Assembly (NCBI GenBank): GCA_017630115.1
Contig: JAGBVY010000102.1
Span: 1 to 27,013 of the forward strand
Reading direction: 5' to 3'
Length of the DNA stretch: 27,013 bases
DNA from: Tidjanibacter sp.
GTDB taxonomy: Bacteria; Bacteroidota; Bacteroidia; Bacteroidales; Rikenellaceae
A model generated the notes under the pieces. It was not told the DNA's origin. It ran no database searches and was given only the letters and a program-made list of their open reading frames with translations. The translations under genes and the position numbers were made by a program. Below are positions 16,510 to 24,014 of the stretch, piece after piece. Positions within the stretch are counted from its first letter, which is position 1. Every line of letters starts with the position of its first letter.

Positions 16510-18180
16510 CTACTTGATGATTACTTCTGCTTTGGCTTTGTCGCCGATGGTGTATTTCTGACTCAGGCAGTCGGAATCGATTACGATAGCCTTGTTGCGA
16601 CTACCTGTCACTACCAATCCGCTCTCTTCGGGGCAGACAAAATCGGCCACCGAAACATTCTTGGCGTTGTTGATTTTCAGGGCAGCACCCTTGCGAGGAA
16701 CTATCGTCACGTTGCTGAGCGTAACGTTGGTCGATTCGTTAATCTCGGCGCCCACCTCAGCCTCGATGGTGGTGTTCGATACGCTGACGTTCTCCACATT
16801 CATCTCGGGCAGACCATTGAAGAGCATTGCTCTGCGAGCCGAGCGACATACTACGTTATTGACGCTGATGTTGCGGAACTGGGGAGTGGTCTCGTCCACG
16901 GGCTTGAAGGCCATATCGGTTGTGAGGTTGCCGTCGCCATCCTCCAAAGCCTCCAATGCCGACTTGCCGCCATAGAAGAGGTCGAAGAGCAGAGCTTCGG
17001 TTGCGATGTCGTTCATAACGATGTTCTCGATGGTGATGTTCTCCACCACGCCGCCACGACCACGAGTACTCTTGAAGCGCAAACCTACATCGGTACCCGA
17101 GAAGCGGCAGTTGCGTACCAAAACGTTCTTTACACCGCCCGACATCTCGCTACCAACAACAAAACCGCCGTGACCGTGATAGCAGGTGCAGTTCTCCACA
17201 ATGACGTTCTCTGAGGGTATGCCACGCTTGCGACCATCCTCGTCTTTGCCGCTCTTGATGCAGATTGCATCGTCGCCTGCGTCAATCCAGCTGTTGGTCA
17301 GTACAACATTCTTACACGATTCGATGTCGATGCCGTCGCCATTCTGTGCATACCAAGGACAACGAATTGCAATATCATTCACAGTCAGGTCTTTGCACAT
17401 AACGGTGTGGATGTTCCAGCAGGGCGAGTTCTGGAATACAGGGCCTTCGAGCAACACTCGCTCGCAATCCTTGAAATTGACCATCACAGGCCTTAGGAAG
17501 TCGCGTATGCTCTCGAAATCCTCTTTCGTTACGGCCCAACGGGCAATGTTCTGGTCGGCATCGCCTGCACCCTTCTTGAAGTTCTCGGTAGGATACCAAG
17601 TGTTCTTGTCGGAGGAGAGCACACCGCCACTCTTGATGATTTTATTCCAGTCGGAGGGGGCAATTTTGCTCTTCTTGACTGCCCTCCAAGGTGCACCCTG
17701 ACCATCGATTATACCCTTGCCCGTTACGGCAACATCGTGTTTGCCAAATGCCGACAATAGAGGCTGACAACGGTAGGTGTCGCGGCCCTCAAAGATGGTT
17801 GCAATGACGGGGTAGAGGTCGCGGTCGGCGCTGAATACTATTATGGCGTCGTCGTCAAGATGAAGTTCGGTGTGGTTTTCCAGTACGATTGGGCCGGTAA
17901 GCCATACGCCTGCGGGCACCTCCACACGACCACCGCCTTTTTGGGCAAGGTGCGAGAATGCTTTGGCAAAAGCCTCGGTGTTGAGTGTGACACCATCGCC
18001 TACGCCACCAAACTCCACAACCGACACACTGCGGTTTGGAATCTCTGGCAGAGCCACCTCATCCATCTCAAAGGGGAGGTTGTCGTAGAGTGCTTTGGTA
18101 GAGCTACATTGCTCCGAGCAGCAGCCCACTGCGAGTGTCGCAAAGAGCGCAATCGTTAGAGTGCGAAAGATGTGTTTCAT
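16510..18180 (-). CDS. GH28 polygalacturonase lipoprotein
   Basis: 556 residues from the ATG at 18180. The frame is open upstream to an ATG at 18231, but the extra 17 residues are hydrophilic and would bury the signal peptide, so the later start is chosen. MKHIFRTLTIALFATLAVGCC is an SPII signal peptide with anchored Cys20 and no acidic tract after it. The GH28 beta-helix carries all catalytic motifs: NGDGID (Asp282), GDDA (Asp303/Asp304), HGHGG (His337) and RFKS (Arg368, Lys370). The VVEFGGVGDGVTLNTEAFAKA opening is usual for bacterial members. It hydrolyses alpha-1,4-galacturonosyl bonds; bacterial enzymes of this layout are often exo-acting, which I cannot prove here. It is the first gene of the enzyme operon, 175 nt from the divergent sirtuin gene. 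Lack of an acidic export tract suggests a periplasm-facing location. Confidence 0.93.
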   Translation of the reverse strand: MKHIFRTLTIALFATLAVGCCSEQCSSTKALYDNLPFEMDEVALPEIPNRSVSVVEFGGVGDGVTLNTEAFAKAFSHLAQKGGGRVEVPAGVWLTGPIVLENHTELHLDDDAIIVFSADRDLYPVIATIFEGRDTYRCQPLLSAFGKHDVAVTGKGIIDGQGAPWRAVKKSKIAPSDWNKIIKSGGVLSSDKNTWYPTENFKKGAGDADQNIARWAVTKEDFESIRDFLRPVMVNFKDCERVLLEGPVFQNSPCWNIHTVMCKDLTVNDIAIRCPWYAQNGDGIDIESCKNVVLTNSWIDAGDDAICIKSGKDEDGRKRGIPSENVIVENCTCYHGHGGFVVGSEMSGGVKNVLVRNCRFSGTDVGLRFKSTRGRGGVVENITIENIVMNDIATEALLFDLFYGGKSALEALEDGDGNLTTDMAFKPVDETTPQFRNISVNNVVCRSARRAMLFNGLPEMNVENVSVSNTTIEAEVGAEINESTNVTLSNVTIVPRKGAALKINNAKNVSVADFVCPEESGLVVTGSRNKAIVIDSDCLSQKYTIGDKAKAEVIIK

Positions 18181-18245
18181 AGGGGATAGTTTTATTTGGT
18201 TATTATTTCGTTTTGCTTGGCGAAAAGTCAAACTATTTCAAGTTA

Positions 18246-18253
18246 CAAATATA
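18246..18253 (-). promoter_or_regulatory. Candidate -7 element for the GH28 enzyme operon
   Basis: On the minus strand TATATTTG matches the Bacteroidales -7 consensus TAnnTTTG, about 65 nt upstream of the GH28 start at 18180. I find no TTG at the expected 19-21 nt upstream, so this may be an activator-dependent promoter with a poor -33 box. A second TATATTTG occurs on the same strand at 18302-18309, overlapping the divergent promoter. Confidence 0.4.
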
Positions 18254-18298
18254 ATAATACATTTTCAATTAGAGTGTAATTCTATGTGGTATTCTGAT

Positions 18299-18329
18299 TT
18301 TCAAATATAAATTAAATTTCCTATCTTTG
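18299..18329 (+). promoter_or_regulatory. Promoter of the sirtuin-arcC-transporter gene set
   Basis: TATCTTTG (18322-18329) is a full match to TAnnTTTG. TTTC (18299-18302) lies 19 nt upstream in the -33 position, one base off TTTG. The predicted start site is about 20 nt before the ATG at 18356. It overlaps the region that controls the divergent pectin enzyme operon. Confidence 0.65.
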
Positions 18330-18355
18330 CCTTTTGGTCTAAAATCAAAGTAGAA

Positions 18356-19063
18356 ATGGCACGAATGAAAGTAGTAGTTTTTACGGGTGCGGGTGTGAGT
18401 GCCGATAGCGGTATTGCCACCTTCCGTGATAGCGACGGCTTGTGGGCCAACTATCGCATCGAGGATGTCTGCACCCCCGAGGCGTTGGCGCACAATCGTC
18501 CCCAAGTGGTGGAATTCTACAATATGCGTCGCCGTGAGGTGCTCTCGAAAGAGCCTAATGCTGGTCATAGGGCTATTGCCGAGTTGGAGCAATACTTTGA
18601 TGTGACTGTCATTACGCAGAATATCGACAACCTCCACGAGAGGGCCGGTTCGAGCAATGTGCTCCACCTCCACGGCGAGGTGGTCAAACTGCGTAGCGAG
18701 CGCAATCCTGAGCTTATTGTTCCCATTGAAGGTTGGGAGCAGAAGCTCGATGAGCGTGGCCCCGACGGAGCGCTTCTGCGCCCCCATATAGTCTTTTTTG
18801 GCGAGTCGGTGCCCAATTTCGACCGAGCCACACGCATAGCAGCCGAGGCCGACCTGATGGTTGTTGTGGGCTCGTCGCTTGCGGTCTATCCGGCTGCCTC
18901 GCTGGTGCGCTATGTGCGTCCCGAAGTGCCTGTCTATTTGGTGGACCCCAATTTACCTTCGGGTCACGGCATACGCAACCTCAGGGAGTATGTGCCCCTG
19001 CGCTCGGCAGAGGGTACACCATTACTGGTGGCAAAGCTAATTGAGGAGTATGGTCAGAAATAA
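18356..19063 (+). CDS. cobB: Sir2-family NAD-dependent protein deacylase lacking the zinc-binding cysteines
   Basis: 235 residues, cytoplasmic. Sir2 motifs occur in order: FTGAGVSADSGIATFRD (NAD binding, residues 9-25), TQNIDNLHERAG (87-98), HLHGEV with catalytic His106, RPHIVFFGESVP, and VVGSSLAVYPAASLV. FYNMRRR contains Y55-x-x-R58, the pair that in SIRT5 and CobB recognises the carboxylate of succinyl- or malonyl-lysine, so a desuccinylase-type activity is predicted. The segment between HLHGEV and RPHIV, which normally holds two CxxC pairs binding zinc, contains no cysteine at all; the only Cys in the protein is C39. From memory, similar zinc-less sirtuins occur in other Bacteroidota, so this is likely a lineage trait and not damage. 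ATG 18356 is used; an in-frame ATG at 18365 is an alternative start. It leads a co-directional set, with carbamate kinase 33 nt downstream. The symbol denotes the family only. Confidence 0.92.
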   Translation: MARMKVVVFTGAGVSADSGIATFRDSDGLWANYRIEDVCTPEALAHNRPQVVEFYNMRRREVLSKEPNAGHRAIAELEQYFDVTVITQNIDNLHERAGSSNVLHLHGEVVKLRSERNPELIVPIEGWEQKLDERGPDGALLRPHIVFFGESVPNFDRATRIAAEADLMVVVGSSLAVYPAASLVRYVRPEVPVYLVDPNLPSGHGIRNLREYVPLRSAEGTPLLVAKLIEEYGQK

Positions 19064-19096
19064 GAGTTGAAAATAAAATAAAAAAACAGTAAAAAG

Positions 19097-20038
19097 ATGG
19101 AAAAACTTGTTGTAATTGCATTTGGTGGCAATGCGCTGTTGCGTAAGGGTGGCGGCGTTGATTATGCTGCTCAGAAGGAGAATGTTGCACAGATTTGTGC
19201 CACACTCGAAGGTATGACCCGCGAGGGTGCTCGTATGATTATCGGCCACGGCAACGGCCCTCAGGTGGGCAATGTGTTGCTCCAACACGAGGCTGGTCGC
19301 AAACTCTCAGGTGTGGAGGCTATGCCACTCGATTTCTGTGTGGCCGAGACTCAGGGCTCGCTTGGTTATATGATTGAGTGCGGTATGCGAAATATGATGG
19401 CCACGAAGGGTATCGAACGTGGAGTTGTGACCGTTCTGTCGCAGGTGGTTGTAGATGAGAACGACCCCGCCTTCCAGAACCCCACCAAGCCCATCGGCCC
19501 CTACTTCACTGAGGAGGAGGCCAAGGAGCTTGCAGCCACTAAGGGCGAGACTTACCACTGCGACCCCAAAGGTCGTGGCTGGCGTAAGGTTGTGGCCTCG
19601 CCCCGACCTCTGGCAGTTCACAATGTAGAGCTGGTTAAGATGTTGGCCGACGCAGGCAATGTGGTAGTTACGGTTGGTGGCGGTGGCGTACCTGTGGTGT
19701 GCCGTGGTGGCCAATGGGAGGGTCTGGAAGCTGTTATCGACAAAGATTTGGCTCTGGCAACAACTGCTGTGGCTGTGGGTGCCGACGAGTTCTACATCCT
19801 AACAGACATCGAGAAGGTGTGTCTTAATTTCAATACTCCTGAGGAGCGTCGCTTGGACCGCATCACCATCGCCGAGGCCAAACAGTACTTGGCCGAGGGT
19901 CACTTTGCCGAGGGCTCTATGGCTCCCAAAATTCGCGCTGCTGTCCACTTTGTTGAGTCGAGCGGTGGCGAGTGTATCATTACCGATGCAGCTTGTTTGG
20001 GCGATCCTGCCTGCGGTACCCGCATTGTGAAAGAATAG
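19097..20038 (+). CDS. arcC: Carbamate kinase
   Basis: 313 residues, the normal ArcC length, cytoplasmic, no signal. It opens with VVIAFGGNALLRKGG (phosphate-binding GGNA). Then come IGHGNGPQVGN, the KPIGPYFTEEEA and WRKVVASPRP substrate-loop region, VVTVGGGGVPVV, VIDKDLALATTAVAVGADEFYILTD (nucleotide site) and the C-terminal GSMAPKIRAAVHFV. The enzyme interconverts carbamoyl phosphate + ADP and carbamate + ATP, usually as the ATP-yielding end of arginine deiminase, agmatine or ureide breakdown. No arginine deiminase or carbamoyltransferase gene lies in the window, so the source of carbamoyl phosphate is unknown. An A-rich leader (AAAATAAAAAAACAG) precedes the ATG, as is common in this phylum. 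It lies between the sirtuin (33 nt) and the peptide transporter (35 nt), consistent with one operon. Confidence 0.96.
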   Translation: MEKLVVIAFGGNALLRKGGGVDYAAQKENVAQICATLEGMTREGARMIIGHGNGPQVGNVLLQHEAGRKLSGVEAMPLDFCVAETQGSLGYMIECGMRNMMATKGIERGVVTVLSQVVVDENDPAFQNPTKPIGPYFTEEEAKELAATKGETYHCDPKGRGWRKVVASPRPLAVHNVELVKMLADAGNVVVTVGGGGVPVVCRGGQWEGLEAVIDKDLALATTAVAVGADEFYILTDIEKVCLNFNTPEERRLDRITIAEAKQYLAEGHFAEGSMAPKIRAAVHFVESSGGECIITDAACLGDPACGTRIVKE

Positions 20039-20073
20039 AGGTAAAGTTGTTAATATCAACCATATACGAACCA

Positions 20074-21447
20074 ATGGGTAAAGAGAAAACAAAATTCAGC
20101 AAGGCTTTTTGGGTGGCCAATATGGCCGAGATGTTTGAGAGGGCGGCCTACTATGGCGTTTTTGTAGTTATCACACTATACCTTAGCAACATCCTCGGTT
20201 TTTCCGACATTGAGGCAGGTATTATCAGTGGCCTTTATGCCTCGTTGCTCTACTTTCTGCCTCCGTTTACGGGTGCTTATGCCGACAAAATTGGTTTCCG
20301 CAAGGCTATGTTGTTGGCCTTTGCGTTGCTGACAGTGGGCTATGCAGGATTGGCGCTGTTGCCAACCGGATTGGATGCAGCAGGCTTGGTGGAGTATGGC
20401 GAGCGCACCGTATTTACAGGTTTGACCACAAGTGGTTACCGCTATCTGATTGTGCCTGTGCTTGTTGTGCTTGTTATTGGAGGCTCTTTCATCAAGGGCA
20501 TCATCAGTGGCAGCGTGGCCAAGGAGACCGACGAGAAGAATAGGGCGCAGGGCTTTGCCATCTTCTATGCTATGATCAACATAGGCTCCTTCTCGGGTAA
20601 ATTTATTGTCGATCCGTTGCGTAGGTCGATGGGCGATAGCGGCCTCATCTATCTCAACTGGTTCTCGGTTGTGATGACTCTTTTGGCGCTGGTTGCCATC
20701 TTTATTTTCTATCGTAGCAACAACGCTCAGCCCGATAAGAGTAAGACTATGGGCGGCATCTTCCGTTCGTTTGGTAGGTTGTGCCGCAATGGTCGCTTGG
20801 TGGCTTTGATTCTGATTGCCAGTGGCTTTTGGACTGTCTATTACCAACTCTACGCCACAATGCCCAAGTATGTCATTCGTCTTGCGGGCGAGGCCAGTAC
20901 GATTGGATGGTACACAATGCTCAATCCGCTGATTGTAATCCTTACGGTCAATGGACTCACGCGCCTGCTGAGCAAGCGTACAGCGCTTTTCTCAATGATG
21001 TGCGGTATGTGCATTATCCCCATTTCGGCCCTGATTATGTCGTCGGGCCACCTCTTCTCGGCCCCCATACTCGGACTCCATCCTGTGGTCTTTATGATGC
21101 TCTGCGGTATATGCGTTCAAGCGCTTGCTGAGGCTCTTATTTCGCCCCGCTATTTGGAGTATTTTTCGCTCCAAGCACCTCGTGGTGAGGAGGGTATGTA
21201 CTTGGGATTTGCACAGTTGGAGTCGTTTGTATCGACTCTTGTGGGCTTTGCTATGTCGGGTTGGCTTTTGGATAAGTATTGCCCCGACCCAGCAAGGTTT
21301 GCCACCCATGAGGAGTGGCTTGCTGCCTCGGCCAATGCCCACTACATTTGGTACTACTTCGCTGCTATTGCCGCTGTGGCCGCTGTTGCGTTGGTAATCT
21401 ACCAAAGAGTGGTCAAGAGGTTGGATGCGAAGAAAAACGAGAATTGA
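20074..21447 (+). CDS. POT/PTR2-family proton-coupled peptide transporter (MFS)
   Basis: 457 residues from MGKEKTKF. The frame is open upstream to 19972, but that extension overlaps the end of arcC and is hydrophilic, so the ATG at 20074 is chosen. Inner-membrane protein with about 12 hydrophobic segments. The N-terminal helix has EMFERAAYY (E19-x-x-E22-R23-x-x-Y26-Y27), the ExxERxxYY proton/peptide-coupling motif of POT transporters. It is followed by the MFS loop GAYADKIGFRKAM between helices 2 and 3. SPRYLEYFSLQAP and the EEGMYLGFAQLESF helix resemble the second half of the family. Expected substrates are di- and tripeptides, though POT-like members can carry other nitrogen compounds. It starts 35 nt after carbamate kinase, so imported peptides could feed amino-acid breakdown that yields carbamoyl phosphate; this link is inference. 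Confidence 0.88.
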   Translation: MGKEKTKFSKAFWVANMAEMFERAAYYGVFVVITLYLSNILGFSDIEAGIISGLYASLLYFLPPFTGAYADKIGFRKAMLLAFALLTVGYAGLALLPTGLDAAGLVEYGERTVFTGLTTSGYRYLIVPVLVVLVIGGSFIKGIISGSVAKETDEKNRAQGFAIFYAMINIGSFSGKFIVDPLRRSMGDSGLIYLNWFSVVMTLLALVAIFIFYRSNNAQPDKSKTMGGIFRSFGRLCRNGRLVALILIASGFWTVYYQLYATMPKYVIRLAGEASTIGWYTMLNPLIVILTVNGLTRLLSKRTALFSMMCGMCIIPISALIMSSGHLFSAPILGLHPVVFMMLCGICVQALAEALISPRYLEYFSLQAPRGEEGMYLGFAQLESFVSTLVGFAMSGWLLDKYCPDPARFATHEEWLAASANAHYIWYYFAAIAAVAAVALVIYQRVVKRLDAKKNEN

Positions 21448-21492
21448 TAGATAGGTCTAAGAAAAGATATTATACGTTAGACAAAGTAGATT

Positions 21493-22023
21493 ATGCAGAA
21501 ACTTACGCAAGAGCAGATGGGTCGCCTCACGGTGGAGGAGTTCAAGCGAGTGGAGAAACTGCCCGTTGTGGCCGTACTCGACAATGTGCGCTCGGCAGGC
21601 AATGTGGGTGCTTTCTTCCGCACCTCCGACGCCTTTGGTATGGGCGGTTTGGTGCTTTGTGGCATTACAGCCCGCCCCCCTCATAAGGAGGTCCACAAGA
21701 CCGCTCTCGGTGCAGAACTGACGGTGGAGTGGCGTGGATTTGAGAATACGTTAGAGGCAGTGCGAGTGCTCCGCTCGGAGGGCTACACCATTGTTGCTGT
21801 TGAGCAGGTGGAAGGCTCTGTCAAATTGGGCGATTTTCTTCCCAACGTGGATGCACGCTACGCGCTTGTCTTTGGCAACGAGGTTGATGGTGTGGCGCAA
21901 GAGGTGGTTGATGAGTGTGACTTTGCGTTAGAAATACCGCAGGTGGGTACGAAACACTCTCTGAATGTGGCCGTTACTGGTGGCGTTGTCCTCTGGGAAA
22001 TGTTCCGCAAGCTTGTCCGATAG
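21493..22023 (+). CDS. SpoU/TrmH-family RNA 2'-O-methyltransferase
   Basis: 176 residues, a minimal SPOUT methyltransferase domain without the N-terminal RNA-binding extension of RlmB. The three knot motifs are present: VLDNVRSAGNVGAFFRTSDAFG (motif 1, about residues 29-50), YALVFGNEVDGV (motif 2) and IPQVGTKHSLNVAVTGGVVL (motif 3). The family transfers methyl from S-adenosylmethionine to a ribose 2'-OH in tRNA or rRNA; the target cannot be read from the sequence. It starts 45 nt after the peptide transporter stop and ends just before a shared hairpin. No functional link to the preceding genes is evident, and it may simply be co-transcribed. Confidence 0.93.
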   Translation: MQKLTQEQMGRLTVEEFKRVEKLPVVAVLDNVRSAGNVGAFFRTSDAFGMGGLVLCGITARPPHKEVHKTALGAELTVEWRGFENTLEAVRVLRSEGYTIVAVEQVEGSVKLGDFLPNVDARYALVFGNEVDGVAQEVVDECDFALEIPQVGTKHSLNVAVTGGVVLWEMFRKLVR

Positions 22024-22046
22024 ACATTTTGACCAATTACAACAAA

Positions 22047-22071
22047 AGCGCGACAGACTCTCTGTCGCGCT
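22047..22071. terminator. Bidirectional terminator hairpin between convergent operons
   Basis: AGCGCGACAGA (22047-22057) and TCTGTCGCGCT (22061-22071) pair perfectly: an 11-bp stem with a 3-nt loop. On the minus strand the hairpin is followed by TTTTGTTGT, a good U-tract for the gene ending at 22097. On the plus strand, the side of the methyltransferase gene ending at 22023, the following DNA (AATGTTGT) is poorer. Confidence 0.85.
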
Positions 22072-22096
22072 AATGTTGTATGAAGTCTAAATGCTA

Positions 22097-22777
22097 TTAG
22101 AAGCGTATGCCTGCTTTGAGCATAAAGTTGACAATGGTCCAATCATTAAAGCTGTCGTGATACTCTCCCGACCAACTATCGTAGTAGGCGCTCCACTCAC
22201 TCTCCTTGTACCAGTTGAAGGATATAGCTGCAAACAAAGTACGCCCACCGGTGTACCAGTCGCAACCAATCTCGGGGGTGAAAATCACATAGGAGTCTAT
22301 GCTCTGTTCATAGTTGGAGGTTTTGTTTTCGTATCGCGGTACGAGTGTGCCAATCCACAGAGCAGCGTATGGTTGGAATGGGCTTTGGGGAAATTTCTCG
22401 GCCAGAGGGTGGACTTTGCCATTGATGCGAGGTTCAAAGCCGAAGTGGTGTAGTGGGAGAATTCCAAATGGCCACCACCAACCAGCCCAGATGCCTCCAC
22501 CTGCCGAGAAGAGGGGCGAGAAGCGGTATTGGGCCGAGTACTCCAAGCCGAAGATTTCATCGCCATAGTCATCGTAGCCAAGTATGATGGCTGCCGAGTG
22601 GGTGAAGTGGCCAATCTCGTGGCCGTAGGGGGTGGAGTACACTGGTTTTTCCGGCTTCTTTTCTTCCACTTTCACAACATTGGTCGTGCGCCGCACCACT
22701 CCCGAGCGCACTACTTGTCCGCTTAGAAGAGTTGCAAAACCAATGAAAAATATGAAGGTTAGTATAGCTCTTTTCAT
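22097..22777 (-). CDS. Outer-membrane protein of the RSGVV paralogue family (copy 1)
   Basis: 226 residues, function unknown. Sec signal peptide (1-20, FATLLSG|Q). The mature end QVVRSGVVRRTTNVV is nearly identical to that of the next gene, and the later VYSTPYGHEIGHFTH matches all three family members. The middle has alternating aromatic/small residues suited to beta-strands (GLEYSAQYRFSPLFSAGGG), a Trp/Gly-rich IWAGWWWPFGILPL loop and QPYAALWIGTLVPRY. The C terminus NFMLKAGIRF ends in Phe like BAM-assembled barrels, so a small 8-strand-type outer-membrane barrel is likely. It starts 11 nt after the stop of copy 2 and is last before the terminator. It is the longest of the three, with an extra SYVIFTPEIGCDWY...WSAYYDSWSGEYHDSF section near the C terminus. 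No known family name comes to mind; the barrel call is inference. Confidence 0.8.
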   Translation of the reverse strand: MKRAILTFIFFIGFATLLSGQVVRSGVVRRTTNVVKVEEKKPEKPVYSTPYGHEIGHFTHSAAIILGYDDYGDEIFGLEYSAQYRFSPLFSAGGGIWAGWWWPFGILPLHHFGFEPRINGKVHPLAEKFPQSPFQPYAALWIGTLVPRYENKTSNYEQSIDSYVIFTPEIGCDWYTGGRTLFAAISFNWYKESEWSAYYDSWSGEYHDSFNDWTIVNFMLKAGIRF

Positions 22778-22788
22778 CTTAATTTAGG

Positions 22789-23421
22789 TTAGAATTTTAT
22801 TCCCACTCTAACGGAAGGAGCAATAACTATACCCTCCTTATCCTCCGCCATAGAGGTGGAATAGAATTCGTAGGCTTGTCTAAGGTAGAGATTGAGCGAT
22901 AGGTACATTGGGTATTTGTACTTATAGAGATCTGCACCAATTTCAATTGTTCCACCCAATGGGTATGAGCCATATTCTTTAAATTCAGGATAATAACTGT
23001 GTTCGGCGTAGGGGATGGCATATTCGAGCCAAAGAGCAACAAAAGGTTGGAGTAGGTTTGTTGGCTGACTTTTGGCCAAAATGTGGTATTTGATGTTGGC
23101 CCGAAGGTTGATACCAAACTTATCGTCGTACACCGAGGAGTAGCCTCCACTTACCCCAACGCCTGCCGACAAGCTCTCGCTCCAACGATATTGAAGTGCG
23201 TAGTCCAACGAGAGAGTCAGACTCACCGAGTCGGCTCCTATACCTCCGCCCACAAAGTGGGTCAGACGACCAATTTCCTCTTCGTAGGGGGTGGTAGGTT
23301 TGGTTTTTTCTTTCTTCTCTACAACGTTAGTCGTGCGACGCACTACTCCCGAGCGCACTACTTGTGCGCTCAGGAGAGTGGAGGAGAGTAGAAATATCAA
23401 GAATAGTAGCTGACGCTTCAT
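22789..23421 (-). CDS. Outer-membrane protein of the RSGVV paralogue family (copy 2)
   Basis: 210 residues, function unknown. The signal peptide ends near LLSA|Q, followed by QVVRSGVVRRTTNVVEKKEK and then TTPYEEEIGRLTHF. Strand-like segments SLTLSLDYALQYRW and LSAGVGVSGGYSSVYD follow, with QPFVALWLEYAIPY at the same relative place as in copy 1 and a C terminus SVRVGIKF. DNA identity with copy 1 is high over the motif: both contain CTCCCGAGCGCACTACTTGT on the plus strand (at 22697 and 23345), which points to duplication. Part of the gene (about 22860-23010) is visibly more AT-rich than its neighbours. It starts 2 nt after the lipoprotein stop, indicating translational coupling. Confidence 0.8.
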   Translation of the reverse strand: MKRQLLFLIFLLSSTLLSAQVVRSGVVRRTTNVVEKKEKTKPTTPYEEEIGRLTHFVGGGIGADSVSLTLSLDYALQYRWSESLSAGVGVSGGYSSVYDDKFGINLRANIKYHILAKSQPTNLLQPFVALWLEYAIPYAEHSYYPEFKEYGSYPLGGTIEIGADLYKYKYPMYLSLNLYLRQAYEFYSTSMAEDKEGIVIAPSVRVGIKF

Positions 23422-23423
23422 TG

Positions 23424-23963
23424 CTACTTGATAATGGTATTTTGGTCGCTATAAAGAGTGATGCGCTCGCTCTCGCCAGCCGAATTGACCATAGCATTAT
23501 TGTTGTCGCCACCGAAGATGTAGGAACGACGAATCAGGTCGGTGTCCTGAACGGTTGCCTTGCGGAAATTGACATACTTAGCAGGGAAACCGGTGATGGT
23601 GATGATGAGTCTATCCTCAACGGTCTGCACGTCAATCATTGAGCCTACAAGCAGATCGGCATCGTGAGCTTTGGCAGCCTTCGACAGGGCAATCTTCTTG
23701 AAGTTCTCAATGTAGGCAGCCGAGGTGGTAACCTCGTCGAGTTCAATATCGGCGAAGGCCTCCTTCTCAACGTGGGTGATGCGTTTGGGCGACACCTCAA
23801 TATCGGCAATCATAGGGGTGGTGAGCATAATATGCTCGGGTTCGAGATTGCGAGCTGTCGATTCGTTGTAGTCGTAGGTGTAGAAGACATACTGAGTTGG
23901 GGCGGTGGGTGTGCACGAGGCAGCAACGAAGGCCACGAGGGCAATGAGTAGTGCTTTCTTCAT
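23424..23963 (-). CDS. Small lipoprotein of unknown function in the RSGVV operon
   Basis: 179 residues. SPII signal peptide with lipobox FVAASC (Cys16), then TPTAPTQYVFYTYDYN with no acidic export tract. The mature part has IADIEVSPKRITHVEKEAFADI, a helix-like ENFKKIALSKAAKAHDADLLVGSMI, and LIITITGFPAKYVNFRKATVQD. I recall similar lipoproteins ending in a [GF]-Y/F-P-A-x-Y-x-N-F-R motif in other Bacteroidales but know no function for them. The helix followed by the DADLLVG strand resembles small alpha/beta periplasmic domains. It ends 2 nt before copy 2 of the RSGVV family and begins 51 nt after the more distant copy 3, so it is embedded in that operon. A role with the barrel proteins is inferred from position only. 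Confidence 0.8.
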   Translation of the reverse strand: MKKALLIALVAFVAASCTPTAPTQYVFYTYDYNESTARNLEPEHIMLTTPMIADIEVSPKRITHVEKEAFADIELDEVTTSAAYIENFKKIALSKAAKAHDADLLVGSMIDVQTVEDRLIITITGFPAKYVNFRKATVQDTDLIRRSYIFGGDNNNAMVNSAGESERITLYSDQNTIIK

Positions 23964-24014
23964 AGTTGTAGGGTTTTTGTTGTGACTATAAATGTGTTTC
24001 TGTTCGTCGGGTGG

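Noticed and set aside
18181..18231. Upstream extension of the GH28 reading frame to an ATG at 18231
   Set aside because: The added residues are hydrophilic and would put the SPII signal peptide inside the protein; the ATG at 18180 is the sensible start.
18356..19063. Sirtuin as part of a defence system (Sir2-domain NADase such as ThsA- or DSR-like)
   Set aside because: It is a stand-alone catalytic deacylase-type Sir2 with all canonical motifs and no partner effector or sensor domain; the neighbours are metabolic.
19972..20073. Upstream extension of the peptide transporter frame
   Set aside because: It overlaps the last 67 bases of the carbamate kinase gene and adds a non-hydrophobic Cys/Arg-rich stretch unlike POT N termini.
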